A stretch of 64,000 nt of DNA from the NCBI GenBank assembly GCA_000163695.1, contig GG774889.1, positions 607,975 to 671,974 on the forward strand, written 5' to 3'. Within the stretch, counting starts at the first letter, position 1, and each line of letters begins with the position of its first letter. Positions 32,381 through 40,361 of the stretch are shown here, piece by piece. Both the position numbers and the translations under genes were made by a program. The notes beneath the pieces were generated by a model. That model was not told where the DNA came from. It did not search any database and worked only from the letters and a program-made list of their open reading frames with translations. This DNA comes from Bacteroidetes oral taxon 274 str. F0058 (GTDB taxonomy: Bacteria > Bacteroidota > Bacteroidia > Bacteroidales > Paludibacteraceae).

Positions 32381-33559
32381 ATGAAAATATTAGGAACCAA
32401 TATAATATCCTCGCTCGGATTTACTACACTTGATAATTTTGAACAAGTGAAGTCCGGAGCATCTGGCGTAAAATATTACGAAGCAGGCACTTTTGACTTG
32501 CCGGAGCCTTTTGTAGCCTCTCTTATCGACAAAATAAAATTAGAGGAACATTTTGCCGATATGCTCAACCACAGCACTTCGCCCCAAAATGTGGAGGCAG
32601 ATAGCCTGACTCTTTTGGAGCGAGCCTCTGTGTTGTCTGTCGTTTATGCCAACCGCGAGGCGGAGGTGGATTTGTCTTCGCCCCATACGTTGTTTGTACT
32701 ATCCACGACCAAAGGCAATATCGATGCTATCGATGCCGATTACCGAGGCAACGGATCGCCGTTTCTGTGGAGCACGGCTCGGCGTATTGCCGATTTCTTT
32801 GGCAACCCGAACACTCCGATAGTGGTATCCAACGCCTGTATATCGGGAGCTGCCGCTCAGGTGGTAGCCCTTCGGTATATTAATAACGGACTGTTTGACA
32901 ATGTGGTAGTTGTCGGTGTCGATTTTTTATCGAAGTTTATAATATCGGGCTTTCAGTCGTTCAGGGCACTTGCTCCCGACGTCTGCAAGCCTTTCGATGC
33001 AGAGCGTTGTGGGCTTAACCTCGGCGAGGCTGCCGCCACAATCATATTCGGTAAAGATACCGACGATAAGCCCGCTCAGGCTCGCCTTATATGCGGTGCC
33101 ATACGCAACGACGCCACACATATATCTGCTCCGTCGAGGACAGGGGAGGGCTGTTGCCGTGCTATCCGTAATGTGCTCTGTGGCGGACAACCGACTGCCG
33201 ACGATATAGCTTTTATCAGTGCACACGGTACGGCGACACCGTACAACGACGCTATGGAAGCCAATGCAATATACCGTGCCGGATTGGGCAGCGTTGCTGT
33301 CAATTCGCTGAAAAGCCTTTTCGGACATACGCTCGGAGCAGCAGGCGTCTTGGAGACAATCGTCTCGGTCGAAGCACTCGGCAGAGGTATAGTGCTACCA
33401 ACGCTCAACTGCAACAATCCCGAACAACTTATTATTGACAATCAGTCATTTTCACTGAATATAACAAAGACAATCACCCATACGGACAAAAAATATTTCC
33501 TCAAGACCCTCTCGGGTTTCGGTGGCGTGAACGCAGCTCTCCTGTTCGAGAAATATTGA
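32381..33559 (+). CDS. Beta-ketoacyl-ACP synthase
   Basis: A 392-residue ketosynthase of the FabF/FabB fold. The Cys-His-His triad is visible: Cys153 in VVSNACISGAAAQ, His282 in FISAHGTATPYND and His316 in SLFGHTLGAAG; Lys311 and the C-terminal FLKTLSGFGGVNAALLFEK (GFGG motif) also fit. Overall the N-terminal third is divergent from housekeeping FabF and lacks the malonyl-condensing extension, which agrees with a pathway-specific enzyme as in aryl-polyene/flexirubin clusters. The start is the ATG at 32381; the frame is open further upstream inside the thioesterase gene. No carrier protein, acyltransferase or ketoreductase gene is adjacent, so the pathway is incomplete here. Confidence 0.87.
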   Translation: MKILGTNIISSLGFTTLDNFEQVKSGASGVKYYEAGTFDLPEPFVASLIDKIKLEEHFADMLNHSTSPQNVEADSLTLLERASVLSVVYANREAEVDLSSPHTLFVLSTTKGNIDAIDADYRGNGSPFLWSTARRIADFFGNPNTPIVVSNACISGAAAQVVALRYINNGLFDNVVVVGVDFLSKFIISGFQSFRALAPDVCKPFDAERCGLNLGEAAATIIFGKDTDDKPAQARLICGAIRNDATHISAPSRTGEGCCRAIRNVLCGGQPTADDIAFISAHGTATPYNDAMEANAIYRAGLGSVAVNSLKSLFGHTLGAAGVLETIVSVEALGRGIVLPTLNCNNPEQLIIDNQSFSLNITKTITHTDKKYFLKTLSGFGGVNAALLFEKY

Positions 33560-33599
33560 GGAAAATTATAACAGGCAATCAAAAGACAAAATTATTTGT

Positions 33600-33607
33600 T
33601 ATCTTTG
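33600..33607 (+). promoter_or_regulatory. -7 box upstream of rmlA
   Basis: TATCTTTG matches TAnnTTTG, 46 bases before the rmlA start and just after the ketosynthase gene, so rmlA probably begins a new transcript. Confidence 0.55.
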
Positions 33608-33653
33608 CAATTGTTCTAATTAATCGAATTCAATTGTTAATAGATAAAATTAT

Positions 33654-34517
33654 ATGAAAGGAATAATACTCGCAGGAGGCAGTGCCACAAGGCTTTTCCC
33701 TTTATCCAAAGCAATCTCCAAACAGATAATGCCTGTTTATGACAAACCAATGATTTACTACCCGCTGTCTACTCTTATGCTGGCAGGTATTTGCGAAGTA
33801 CTCATAATATCTACTCCCAGAGATTTGCCTATGTTCGAGGAGCTTCTGGGTAGCGGGCAAGAACTTGGTATGAAGTTCGAGTATATAGTGCAAGAGGTGC
33901 CTAACGGTCTGGCTCAGGCGTTTGTCTTGGGAGCCGACTTCCTAAATGGTGAGGGCGGTTGTCTCATTCTCGGCGATAATCTATTCTACGGTCAGAACTT
34001 TTCGGCTATGCTCCGTCGGGCTTCTGCTATCGGGCAAGGGGCGTGTATCTTCGGCTATTTCGTAAAAGACCCGCGTGCATACGGTGTTGTAGAGTTTGCT
34101 CCCGACGGTAAGGTGCTTAGCCTCGAAGAGAAACCCGCAAAACCGAAGAGTAACTTTGCTGTACCGGGGCTGTACTTCTACGACAATACCGTGGTACAGA
34201 AAGCTAAATCGCTGAAACCCTCTGCACGAGGCGAATATGAGATTACAGACCTGAACAGGCTCTATCTCGAAGAGGGCTCGTTGCAAGTAGAGACCTTCGG
34301 ACGCGGATTTACTTGGCTCGATACGGGCAATTGCGACAGTTTGCTCGATGCATCGAACTTCGTGGCTACCATACAGAATAGGCAGGGTTTTTATATCGCC
34401 TGTATAGAGGAGATTGCGTGGAGAAACGGTTGGATATCTGACAGTGACTTGAATGCCTTGGGACGTAAGTTGGATAAGACCGAATACGGACGTTATATCT
34501 TGGAATTGAGTAAATAA
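33654..34517 (+). CDS. rmlA: Glucose-1-phosphate thymidylyltransferase
   Basis: A 287-residue nucleotidyltransferase making dTDP-glucose, the first step of dTDP-rhamnose synthesis. N-terminal signature GIILAGGSATRLFPLSKAISKQ (GGSATRL, usually GGSGTRL), then MIYYPLSTLMLAGI, LGDNLFYG, the sugar site YGVVEFAPDGKVLSLEEKP, and GLYFYDNTVVQKAKSL. C-terminal GFYIACIEEIAWRNGWI is typical of the RmlA family. It is followed after 36 bases by rmlC. The rmlB and rmlD genes, commonly next to these two, are not in the window. Confidence 0.95.
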   Translation: MKGIILAGGSATRLFPLSKAISKQIMPVYDKPMIYYPLSTLMLAGICEVLIISTPRDLPMFEELLGSGQELGMKFEYIVQEVPNGLAQAFVLGADFLNGEGGCLILGDNLFYGQNFSAMLRRASAIGQGACIFGYFVKDPRAYGVVEFAPDGKVLSLEEKPAKPKSNFAVPGLYFYDNTVVQKAKSLKPSARGEYEITDLNRLYLEEGSLQVETFGRGFTWLDTGNCDSLLDASNFVATIQNRQGFYIACIEEIAWRNGWISDSDLNALGRKLDKTEYGRYILELSK

Positions 34518-34553
34518 AAAACAGTAAGGATAAGATATTTAGCAATATACACG

Positions 34554-35102
34554 ATGGAAATAGTAGAAACACCGATAAAAGATCTTATTGTCGTCTGTCC
34601 CGACGTATTTGCAGACTCACGCGGATACTTCACAGAGCTTTACAACGAGAATCGGTATCGTGCTTATGGTATCGATAACAACTTCGTACAAGACAACCTC
34701 TCGCGGTCGTCGTATGGAGTAGTGCGGGGGCTTCATCTGCAGAAAGGCGAGTCGGCTCAGGCTAAGCTCGTAAAAGTGATTGTAGGCAAGGTGTGGGACG
34801 TGGCAGTAGATTTGCGACAAGGCTCTTCGACTTATGGAGAGTGGTTCGGAGTAGAGTTGTCTGACGAAAATCACTTGCAGTTTCTCATTCCTCGTGGGTT
34901 TGCACACGGGTTCTCGGTACTCAGCCCGACGGCTATATTCAGCTATAAGTGCGACAATATATACGACAAACAGGCGGAAGGCGGCATTATCTACAACGAC
35001 CCGACACTCGCAATAGACTGGAAAGTACCTGTCGGTGAGATGATTGTATCAGACAAAGATTTGTTGTTACCTACATTTGACCAATACTGCAAACAGAAAT
35101 GA
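34554..35102 (+). CDS. rmlC: dTDP-4-dehydrorhamnose 3,5-epimerase
   Basis: A 182-residue cupin epimerase acting at the third step of dTDP-rhamnose synthesis. Catalytic His61 in VVRGLHLQKGE is in the invariant RGLHxQ motif. Other family blocks are DSRGYFTELYNENRY, AVDLRQGSSTYGEW, FLIPRGFAHGFSVL, FSYKCDNIYD and YNDPTLAIDW. The stop overlaps the ATG of the next gene by four bases, suggesting coupled translation. Confidence 0.95.
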   Translation: MEIVETPIKDLIVVCPDVFADSRGYFTELYNENRYRAYGIDNNFVQDNLSRSSYGVVRGLHLQKGESAQAKLVKVIVGKVWDVAVDLRQGSSTYGEWFGVELSDENHLQFLIPRGFAHGFSVLSPTAIFSYKCDNIYDKQAEGGIIYNDPTLAIDWKVPVGEMIVSDKDLLLPTFDQYCKQK

Positions 35103-35836
35103 AAAGATACGTTATTATAATATTGTTGTCGCTCGGATATATGTACTCTTACGGACAGTCTGAGTCGGGTTGCGTCGGTCTGGACAAAAAATACGGTGCC
35201 CTACTCGAAAAGAATCGTGAAAATGCTACGTTTCTCAATAATTTGCTCAACGAATATTCTACCACCTGCGTGCACTCTGCCGTGTTTCAGCAGGCTGCTG
35301 TCTACCTGCACGCTATATCACCGAGTTATTTGTCGTCGATAGGTTGTGGCGAGTATTATCACAAGGCAAACAGAATGTCGAAGTCGCTCGACTTTTACGG
35401 TAAGGCTATCTCTTTTGCCGACGACAACAGCAAGATATCCGATATTTATATGAGAATGGCGGAGATATATTTTTATAATCTCAAGAACTTTCAGCAAGCC
35501 AGAGAATACGCCCAGAAGTCGCTCGAAATCATTGCCAACCAAGCCGCTCCATATTTTCTTTTGGCGGAGCTGTATGCCAACTCAAACATATCTAACGATG
35601 ACGTTACAGATGCTGCAAAATATTGGCTTGCAGCCGATATGGCAGAGAATGCCCGCACAGCCGAGCCTACGGCAAGCAATATAGAAAGAGCTAATGCGCT
35701 GATTGCCAAATATTCGTGTATGTTTCCGACAGCGGAGCAAATACAAAACAATCGTAATATGAACGAAAACACAGCTTACCGTATTGGCGGTTGGATAGGC
35801 AGAAACACCATTTGTCGACAACGAAAATGTATGTAA
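35099..35836 (+). CDS. Exported TPR-like repeat protein of unknown function
   Basis: A 245-residue protein with a signal peptide (MKRYVIIILLSLGYMYSYGQ). The mature part carries several helix pairs of tetratricopeptide type, best seen in SKSLDFYGKAISFAD, YMRMAEIYFYNLKNFQQAREYAQKSLEI and APYFLLAELYANS. It ends with a basic tail rich in Cys/Arg. Four cysteines are spread along the mature chain. It overlaps rmlC by four bases, so it is in the same operon, though a role in sugar metabolism is not evident. It is probably periplasmic and works by protein contact. Confidence 0.7.
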   Translation: MKRYVIIILLSLGYMYSYGQSESGCVGLDKKYGALLEKNRENATFLNNLLNEYSTTCVHSAVFQQAAVYLHAISPSYLSSIGCGEYYHKANRMSKSLDFYGKAISFADDNSKISDIYMRMAEIYFYNLKNFQQAREYAQKSLEIIANQAAPYFLLAELYANSNISNDDVTDAAKYWLAADMAENARTAEPTASNIERANALIAKYSCMFPTAEQIQNNRNMNENTAYRIGGWIGRNTICRQRKCM

Positions 35837-35876
35837 GAAGTTACGAATAATTGATTGAAAGATAAATGTATAAAAT

Positions 35877-37742
35877 ATGAACAGGCACAACAAAGGACAG
35901 TTTTTTTTATTGATAGCAGCGGTAGTTGTTTCATATTTTGTTGTGATAGCTTGTGCCAATCGTGGGGCAGGTCCTCAGGGTGGTCCCAAAGACATTACTC
36001 CGCCGCACCCCATCAAGAGCACTCCCAAGCTTAATGCTCTCAATTACAAGAAGAACCGTATCGAGATAATCTTCGACGAGATAGTGCAGGTCGAAAAAGC
36101 CTTCGATAACGTCATAATATCGCCTCCGCAGAAACAGATGCCTGTTGTAAAGGCACTTGGTAAGAGAATTGTAGTAGATTTGAAAGACACGATACAAGAA
36201 AATACCACATACACGGTGTTTTTCGGCGATGCCATAGTAGACAACAACGAACATAACCCGCTGCCTAACTACACTTTCTCATTCTCTACGGGCAATACGA
36301 TAGACTCGCTGCAGATGTCGGGTACACTCATAAATGCATCTGACCTCAATCCGTTGTCGGGTATTGTAGTAGGGATACATAGCGATTTGTCGGACTCGGC
36401 ATTTATCAAAAAACCTTTCGACCGAATAACCAAGACCGACAAAAACGGACACTTCTCGGTAAGTAATATCAAAGAAGGGAAATATAGAATATATGCACTC
36501 GGCGACATAGGCAACAACTTCAAATTCGACCAGCCAAACGAACTTATTGCCTTCACAGATACCGTATTTGTGCCGTATTGTAGGACGATACAACAGACCG
36601 ATACCGTCTATAGAGACTCTATCGTTACCAATAGGGGTATCAGAGATACCGTAAAAGTGTTGGATACCATCGTCAACCGACGGAGAAATATGTTTTTCCC
36701 GGATTCTATTATCCTAAAAGCTTTTACCGAAGATTTTGTCAAGCAATATCTTGTGAAAAGCGAACGAAAAGACAGACAACATTTTTCGCTATATTTCAAT
36801 GCCCCGAACGAAAAACTGCCTACTGTCGAAGCTCTCAATTTCTCGTTTGACGATAAAGTATTTATACAGTCTAACAATCGAAAAGATAGTATAACGTATT
36901 GGTTAAAAGACTCTTTGACTTGGTCTGTGGATACTCTAAAACTTAAACTTACGTATCAAAAGACAGACTCCACAAATATGCTTGTAACACAGGTAGATAC
37001 ATTGTCGCTACGTGCTCCCAAGAGAGTTGTCAAAAACAAGCCTAAGAGCAAAGGAAAACCCAAACAGGAGTTTCTGCCTGTTCGCTCTAATGCATCGACA
37101 GGCTTCAACTTCTTTGATGATATATACATAGATTTCTCTATACCTACTTCTTATGGTCTCAGAGGTAATGTGCTTTTCGAACAAAAAGTGGATACAGTGT
37201 GGAAACCTATGCCTGCGACTATCGAAAGGCTTGATTCGACAGGGCTTAAATACGCCGTTCGTACCACACTGAAACCTTCGGCAGAGTACAGGCTGACGGT
37301 AGACTCTGCCTATTTTAGCGATATTTACGGCAGGGTGTCCGACAAATTTACTTCCAATATTACCTGCAAACCCAAGGAAGAATATGCTTCGCTAACGCTC
37401 GAAATGGGCTTGTATACGGGCAAAGAGATAGTAGAGCTGCTAAACAAAGAGGATAAGGTGATAAGATCCGTAAAAGTCGATAAAAACAAAATAAAATTCG
37501 AGTACCTCGATGCAGGTACATACTATGCCCGCCTGTTTGTGGACGAAAACGGCAACGGTAAATGGGATACGGGCGATTATGATACTAAAAAACAACCTGA
37601 GGAGGTTTATTACTATCCGTACGATTTTCAGCTACGACAGATGTGGGACGCCGAAGAGTATTGGCACTACAAAGAGATACCGATATTGGAACAAAAACCG
37701 CAAGCACTGAAAAAAGAGGTTAATAACAAAAAACAGAATTGA
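35877..37742 (+). CDS. Lipoprotein with Ig-like (Big_5/SbsA) domain
   Basis: A 621-residue protein with an N-terminal hydrophobic segment and lipobox VVIACANRGAGPQGGP, so probably acylated at Cys26. The Big_5-type Ig-like domain follows: PKDITPPHPIKSTPKLNA, then IEIIFDEIVQVEKAFDN, and TYTVFFGDAIVDNNE with FSFSTG. A second beta-rich (carboxypeptidase-regulatory-like) domain is suggested by SGTLINASDLNPLSGIVVG. The C-terminal part ends FVDENGNGKWDTGDYD, a calcium-site-like motif of similar Bacteroidetes lipoproteins. The family is common on the Bacteroidetes cell surface, with no known activity. It is followed by oxyR after 22 bases. Confidence 0.78.
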   Translation: MNRHNKGQFFLLIAAVVVSYFVVIACANRGAGPQGGPKDITPPHPIKSTPKLNALNYKKNRIEIIFDEIVQVEKAFDNVIISPPQKQMPVVKALGKRIVVDLKDTIQENTTYTVFFGDAIVDNNEHNPLPNYTFSFSTGNTIDSLQMSGTLINASDLNPLSGIVVGIHSDLSDSAFIKKPFDRITKTDKNGHFSVSNIKEGKYRIYALGDIGNNFKFDQPNELIAFTDTVFVPYCRTIQQTDTVYRDSIVTNRGIRDTVKVLDTIVNRRRNMFFPDSIILKAFTEDFVKQYLVKSERKDRQHFSLYFNAPNEKLPTVEALNFSFDDKVFIQSNNRKDSITYWLKDSLTWSVDTLKLKLTYQKTDSTNMLVTQVDTLSLRAPKRVVKNKPKSKGKPKQEFLPVRSNASTGFNFFDDIYIDFSIPTSYGLRGNVLFEQKVDTVWKPMPATIERLDSTGLKYAVRTTLKPSAEYRLTVDSAYFSDIYGRVSDKFTSNITCKPKEEYASLTLEMGLYTGKEIVELLNKEDKVIRSVKVDKNKIKFEYLDAGTYYARLFVDENGNGKWDTGDYDTKKQPEEVYYYPYDFQLRQMWDAEEYWHYKEIPILEQKPQALKKEVNNKKQN

Positions 37743-37764
37743 TTTTATTAAAACAAATAGAGAT

Positions 37765-38700
37765 ATGAATATACAACAGCTTGAATATCTGATAGCAGTG
37801 GACGACCTGAAGCATTTCGCCAGGGCGGCAGAGCATTGCAACGTAACACAACCCACTCTCAGTACTATGATACAGAAGATGGAAGAAGAGTTGAACGTAA
37901 AGATTTTTAATCGCTCCAAACACCCGATAGAATCTACCGAGATAGGCAAACAGATTATTGCTCAGGCACGTGTGTCGTTGCAGCAGCTCAGTAAGATAAA
38001 AAAGATAGTCAATGCCGAGCAGACAACAATATCGGGGACTTTTAGGCTTAGCATAATACCCACAATAGCACCGTATCTCGTTCCTCAACTGCTGTCGAAG
38101 CAATATACGCAGTTCCCCGATTTGGAGCTGATTATCAAAGAGCAGACAACCAAAAAGATAATAGAGCAGCTCCAACTCGAATACATAGACGGAGCAATAT
38201 TGGCAGGACCTATTCTAAATGAAGATTTTATATCGTTCCCGATTTATTACGAGAAATTCTACGCATACGTGTCGCCGCTCGACGAACTGTACAAAGAAAA
38301 GGAGATAGATATAGAGAATGTCGATATCAGTAAAGTGTGGTTGCTCGAGAATGTTCACTGCCTGCGTGGACAGATAGAACGCCTATGCAAAGCCCGCAAC
38401 AGCTACCAACAGGGCAATATTAAGTTCGAGTCAGGTAGCATCGATACCTTGCTGCACGTGGTGGATATGAATCCGGGTATTACCATTATCCCAGAGATGC
38501 ACGCTATGGGACTGGCCGAAGAGAAACAAGACAGCCTACGCCCCTTCAAGAATATGAACGCCGTGCGTGAGGTCTGTCTGATAGTAAGCAAGCATAATGC
38601 CAAAACAGCTATTCAAAACTGTATAATAGACATTATAAAAGAATCCGTACCCAAATCGATGCAAAACCCCGAACTGAAAAAATATGTGGTAGCATTGTGA
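37765..38700 (+). CDS. oxyR: Hydrogen-peroxide-sensing LysR regulator OxyR
   Basis: A 311-residue LysR-type regulator. The winged helix-turn-helix is at residues 1-60 (FARAAEHCNVTQPTLSTMIQ). The regulatory domain carries the two redox cysteines of OxyR at the same numbers as in Escherichia coli, Cys199 and Cys208 (VHCLRGQIERLCKAR), which form the sensory disulfide on exposure to peroxide. Conserved IIPTIAPYLVPQLL is also OxyR-like. It would activate catalase, alkyl hydroperoxide reductase or Dps genes, none of which are nearby. The gene ends before a strong terminator at 38763-38802. Confidence 0.93.
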   Translation: MNIQQLEYLIAVDDLKHFARAAEHCNVTQPTLSTMIQKMEEELNVKIFNRSKHPIESTEIGKQIIAQARVSLQQLSKIKKIVNAEQTTISGTFRLSIIPTIAPYLVPQLLSKQYTQFPDLELIIKEQTTKKIIEQLQLEYIDGAILAGPILNEDFISFPIYYEKFYAYVSPLDELYKEKEIDIENVDISKVWLLENVHCLRGQIERLCKARNSYQQGNIKFESGSIDTLLHVVDMNPGITIIPEMHAMGLAEEKQDSLRPFKNMNAVREVCLIVSKHNAKTAIQNCIIDIIKESVPKSMQNPELKKYVVAL

Positions 38701-38762
38701 GGACGACCTCTTCACCGCACCGTGCGATTTCTGACGAAGCAGTAGGTGTGTAATAAATGCTT

Positions 38763-38802
38763 AAAAAGGAGCAAGTTATTTTTTATAACCTGCTCCTTTT
38801 TT
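38763..38802. terminator. Bidirectional terminator between oxyR and the tRNA cluster
   Basis: AAAAAGGAGCAAGTTAT pairs with ATAACCTGCTCCTTTTT (one mismatch) around a short T-loop, flanked by A and T runs, so it can end transcripts from both sides. Confidence 0.9.
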
Positions 38803-38833
38803 ATCCGCCATTCGAATAAAGTCGAAGACTAAG

Positions 38834-38917
38834 TGCGCAGAATGAGACTCGAACTCACACGCCGTAACCGGCACTACCCCCTCAAAGTAGCGTGTATACC
38901 AATTTCACCACCTGCGC
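38834..38917 (-). tRNA. tRNA-Leu (anticodon GAG)
   Basis: An 84-base class II tRNA on the minus strand: acceptor GCGCAGG pairs with TCTGCGC, anticodon stem CTACT/GGTAG around TTGAGGG (anticodon GAG), a long variable arm, and GTTCGAGTC in the T-loop. Discriminator A; CCA is not encoded. Confidence 0.93.
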
Positions 38918-38943
38918 TTAACGGGACTGTTTTTTATTTTTTG

Positions 38944-39027
38944 TGCCCAAAACAGGACTCGAACCTGCACAATCTTGCGATTACTAGTCCCTGAAACTAA
39001 CGCGTCTACCAATTCCGCCATTTGGGC
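38944..39027 (-). tRNA. tRNA-Leu (anticodon CAG)
   Basis: An 84-base class II tRNA on the minus strand: acceptor GCCCAAA pairs with TTTGGGC, anticodon loop TTCAGGG (anticodon CAG, reading CUG), a long variable arm, and GGTTCGAGTCC. Discriminator A; CCA is not encoded. It lies 26 bases from tRNA-Leu(GAG). Confidence 0.93.
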
Positions 39028-39045
39028 TGCTTCTTCAATAAAATG

Positions 39046-39118
<73 letters not shown>

Positions 39119-39131
39119 AAAAAATCGAGTG

Positions 39132-39162
39132 CAAAGGTAATACTTTTTTTTGTCTGAACAAA
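39132..39162 (-). promoter_or_regulatory. Promoter of the tRNA-Gly-Leu-Leu cluster
   Basis: Minus-strand TTTG (39159-39162), 19-base spacer, TACCTTTG (39132-39139): a full Bacteroidetes consensus promoter ending 13 bases before the tRNA-Gly 5' end. Confidence 0.85.
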
Positions 39163-39213
39163 ATTTTGTGTGCCTTTTGTTTGCAAAAAATACTATTTGT
39201 CTGTCAAATGTCT

Positions 39214-40200
39214 CTATCTCACCCCCATCAGTTGACGAACCTCTCTGATGGTCTTCGACGCACTTTGACGTGCTTTGTCTGCTCCTTCATCGATGATGTG
39301 ATTGAGATACTCGTCGTTAGCTTTTATGTCGTTGATAGCCGTTCTTATGGGAGCAGTAGCTTTTATTATGTCTTCGGCAAGTTGTTTTTTCAGTTCGCCA
39401 TAACGTATTTCTGCTCTGTTCCACTGTCGGTCGAAGTGTTCTACTACGTCTGCCGTCGATACAACTCTCATAATAGTGAACAAGTTTTCGATATAATCGG
39501 GCTTAGGCTGGTTCGGTTCGGTAACGCCGCTGTCTGTAAGAGCCCTCTTTACTTTTTTCTCTATCTCCTTGGGTTCGTCGATGAGATAGATGGCGTTGCC
39601 TTCGGACTTGCCCATCTTACCCGAACCGTCGAGTCCGGGTATTTTTATTAGTTCTTGCCCGAAATTGAACGGTTGCGGTAGGGTGAAAAAATCCGTTTCG
39701 TACCTGCTGTTGAACCGCTGGGCATAGTTGCGGGTCATTTCCAGATGTTGTTCTTGGTCTTTGCCCACAGGTACAAAGTCGGCATTATGAATCAATATAT
39801 CGGTTGCCATAAGTACGGGATAGGTCAGCAGTCCCGCATTGACGTTGCTTGGATTTTTGCGTGCTTTGTCCTTGAACGAGACGGTTTTTTCGAGTTCGCC
39901 AAGATATGCCTGCATATTGAGCAGCAGATACAGCTCGGCTATCTCCTTGACGTCCGACTGTACGTAGATAGTCGCTTTCTTTGGGTCGAGACCGCAAGCA
40001 AGGTACTCTGCCAGAATGTTTTTAACGTTAGTCTTCAACATCTTAGGGTCAGGGTGCGTCGTCAGCGAGTGCCAGTCGGCAATAAAGAAAAAGCAGCGGT
40101 GCTCTTCCTGCATCTTCAGGAAATTTACCATAGCACCGTAATAATTACCTAAATGTAGGTTACCCGTCGGACGAATGCCGCTAACTACCGTTTTTTTCAT
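39214..40200 (-). CDS. trpS: Tryptophanyl-tRNA synthetase
   Basis: A 328-residue class I synthetase charging tRNA-Trp. The start is the ATG at 40200 (MKKTVVSGIRPTGNLHLGNY); a frame extension to 40239 runs into a -7 box at 40237-40244. The class I HIGH variant is in GNLHLGNYYGAM and the KMSKS variant in GSGKMGKSEGN. VGKDQEQHLEMTRNYAQRFN is the conserved ATP/tRNA block of TrpRS. It is monocistronic, between the convergent-facing tRNA cluster and the upstream hydrolase. Confidence 0.96.
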   Translation of the reverse strand: MKKTVVSGIRPTGNLHLGNYYGAMVNFLKMQEEHRCFFFIADWHSLTTHPDPKMLKTNVKNILAEYLACGLDPKKATIYVQSDVKEIAELYLLLNMQAYLGELEKTVSFKDKARKNPSNVNAGLLTYPVLMATDILIHNADFVPVGKDQEQHLEMTRNYAQRFNSRYETDFFTLPQPFNFGQELIKIPGLDGSGKMGKSEGNAIYLIDEPKEIEKKVKRALTDSGVTEPNQPKPDYIENLFTIMRVVSTADVVEHFDRQWNRAEIRYGELKKQLAEDIIKATAPIRTAINDIKANDEYLNHIIDEGADKARQSASKTIREVRQLMGVR

Positions 40201-40236
40201 CTGTTGTTTTTGTATCAAAATATTGAAAATATCGGG

Positions 40237-40244
40237 CAAAGATA
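40237..40244 (-). promoter_or_regulatory. -7 box of trpS
   Basis: Minus-strand TATCTTTG matches TAnnTTTG, 36 bases before the ATG at 40200. It decides the start, as it overlaps the in-frame codon at 40239. Confidence 0.6.
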
Positions 40245-40361
40245 ATATTTTTTTAGCTATCGGAGAGCATCGGTATCTATCTTCTCTTTTGTGAAAGAAG
40301 CGACAGTTTTATTATGATATTTTATATTGTATATTTGAATAAAACTAATCGTATCAATAGA

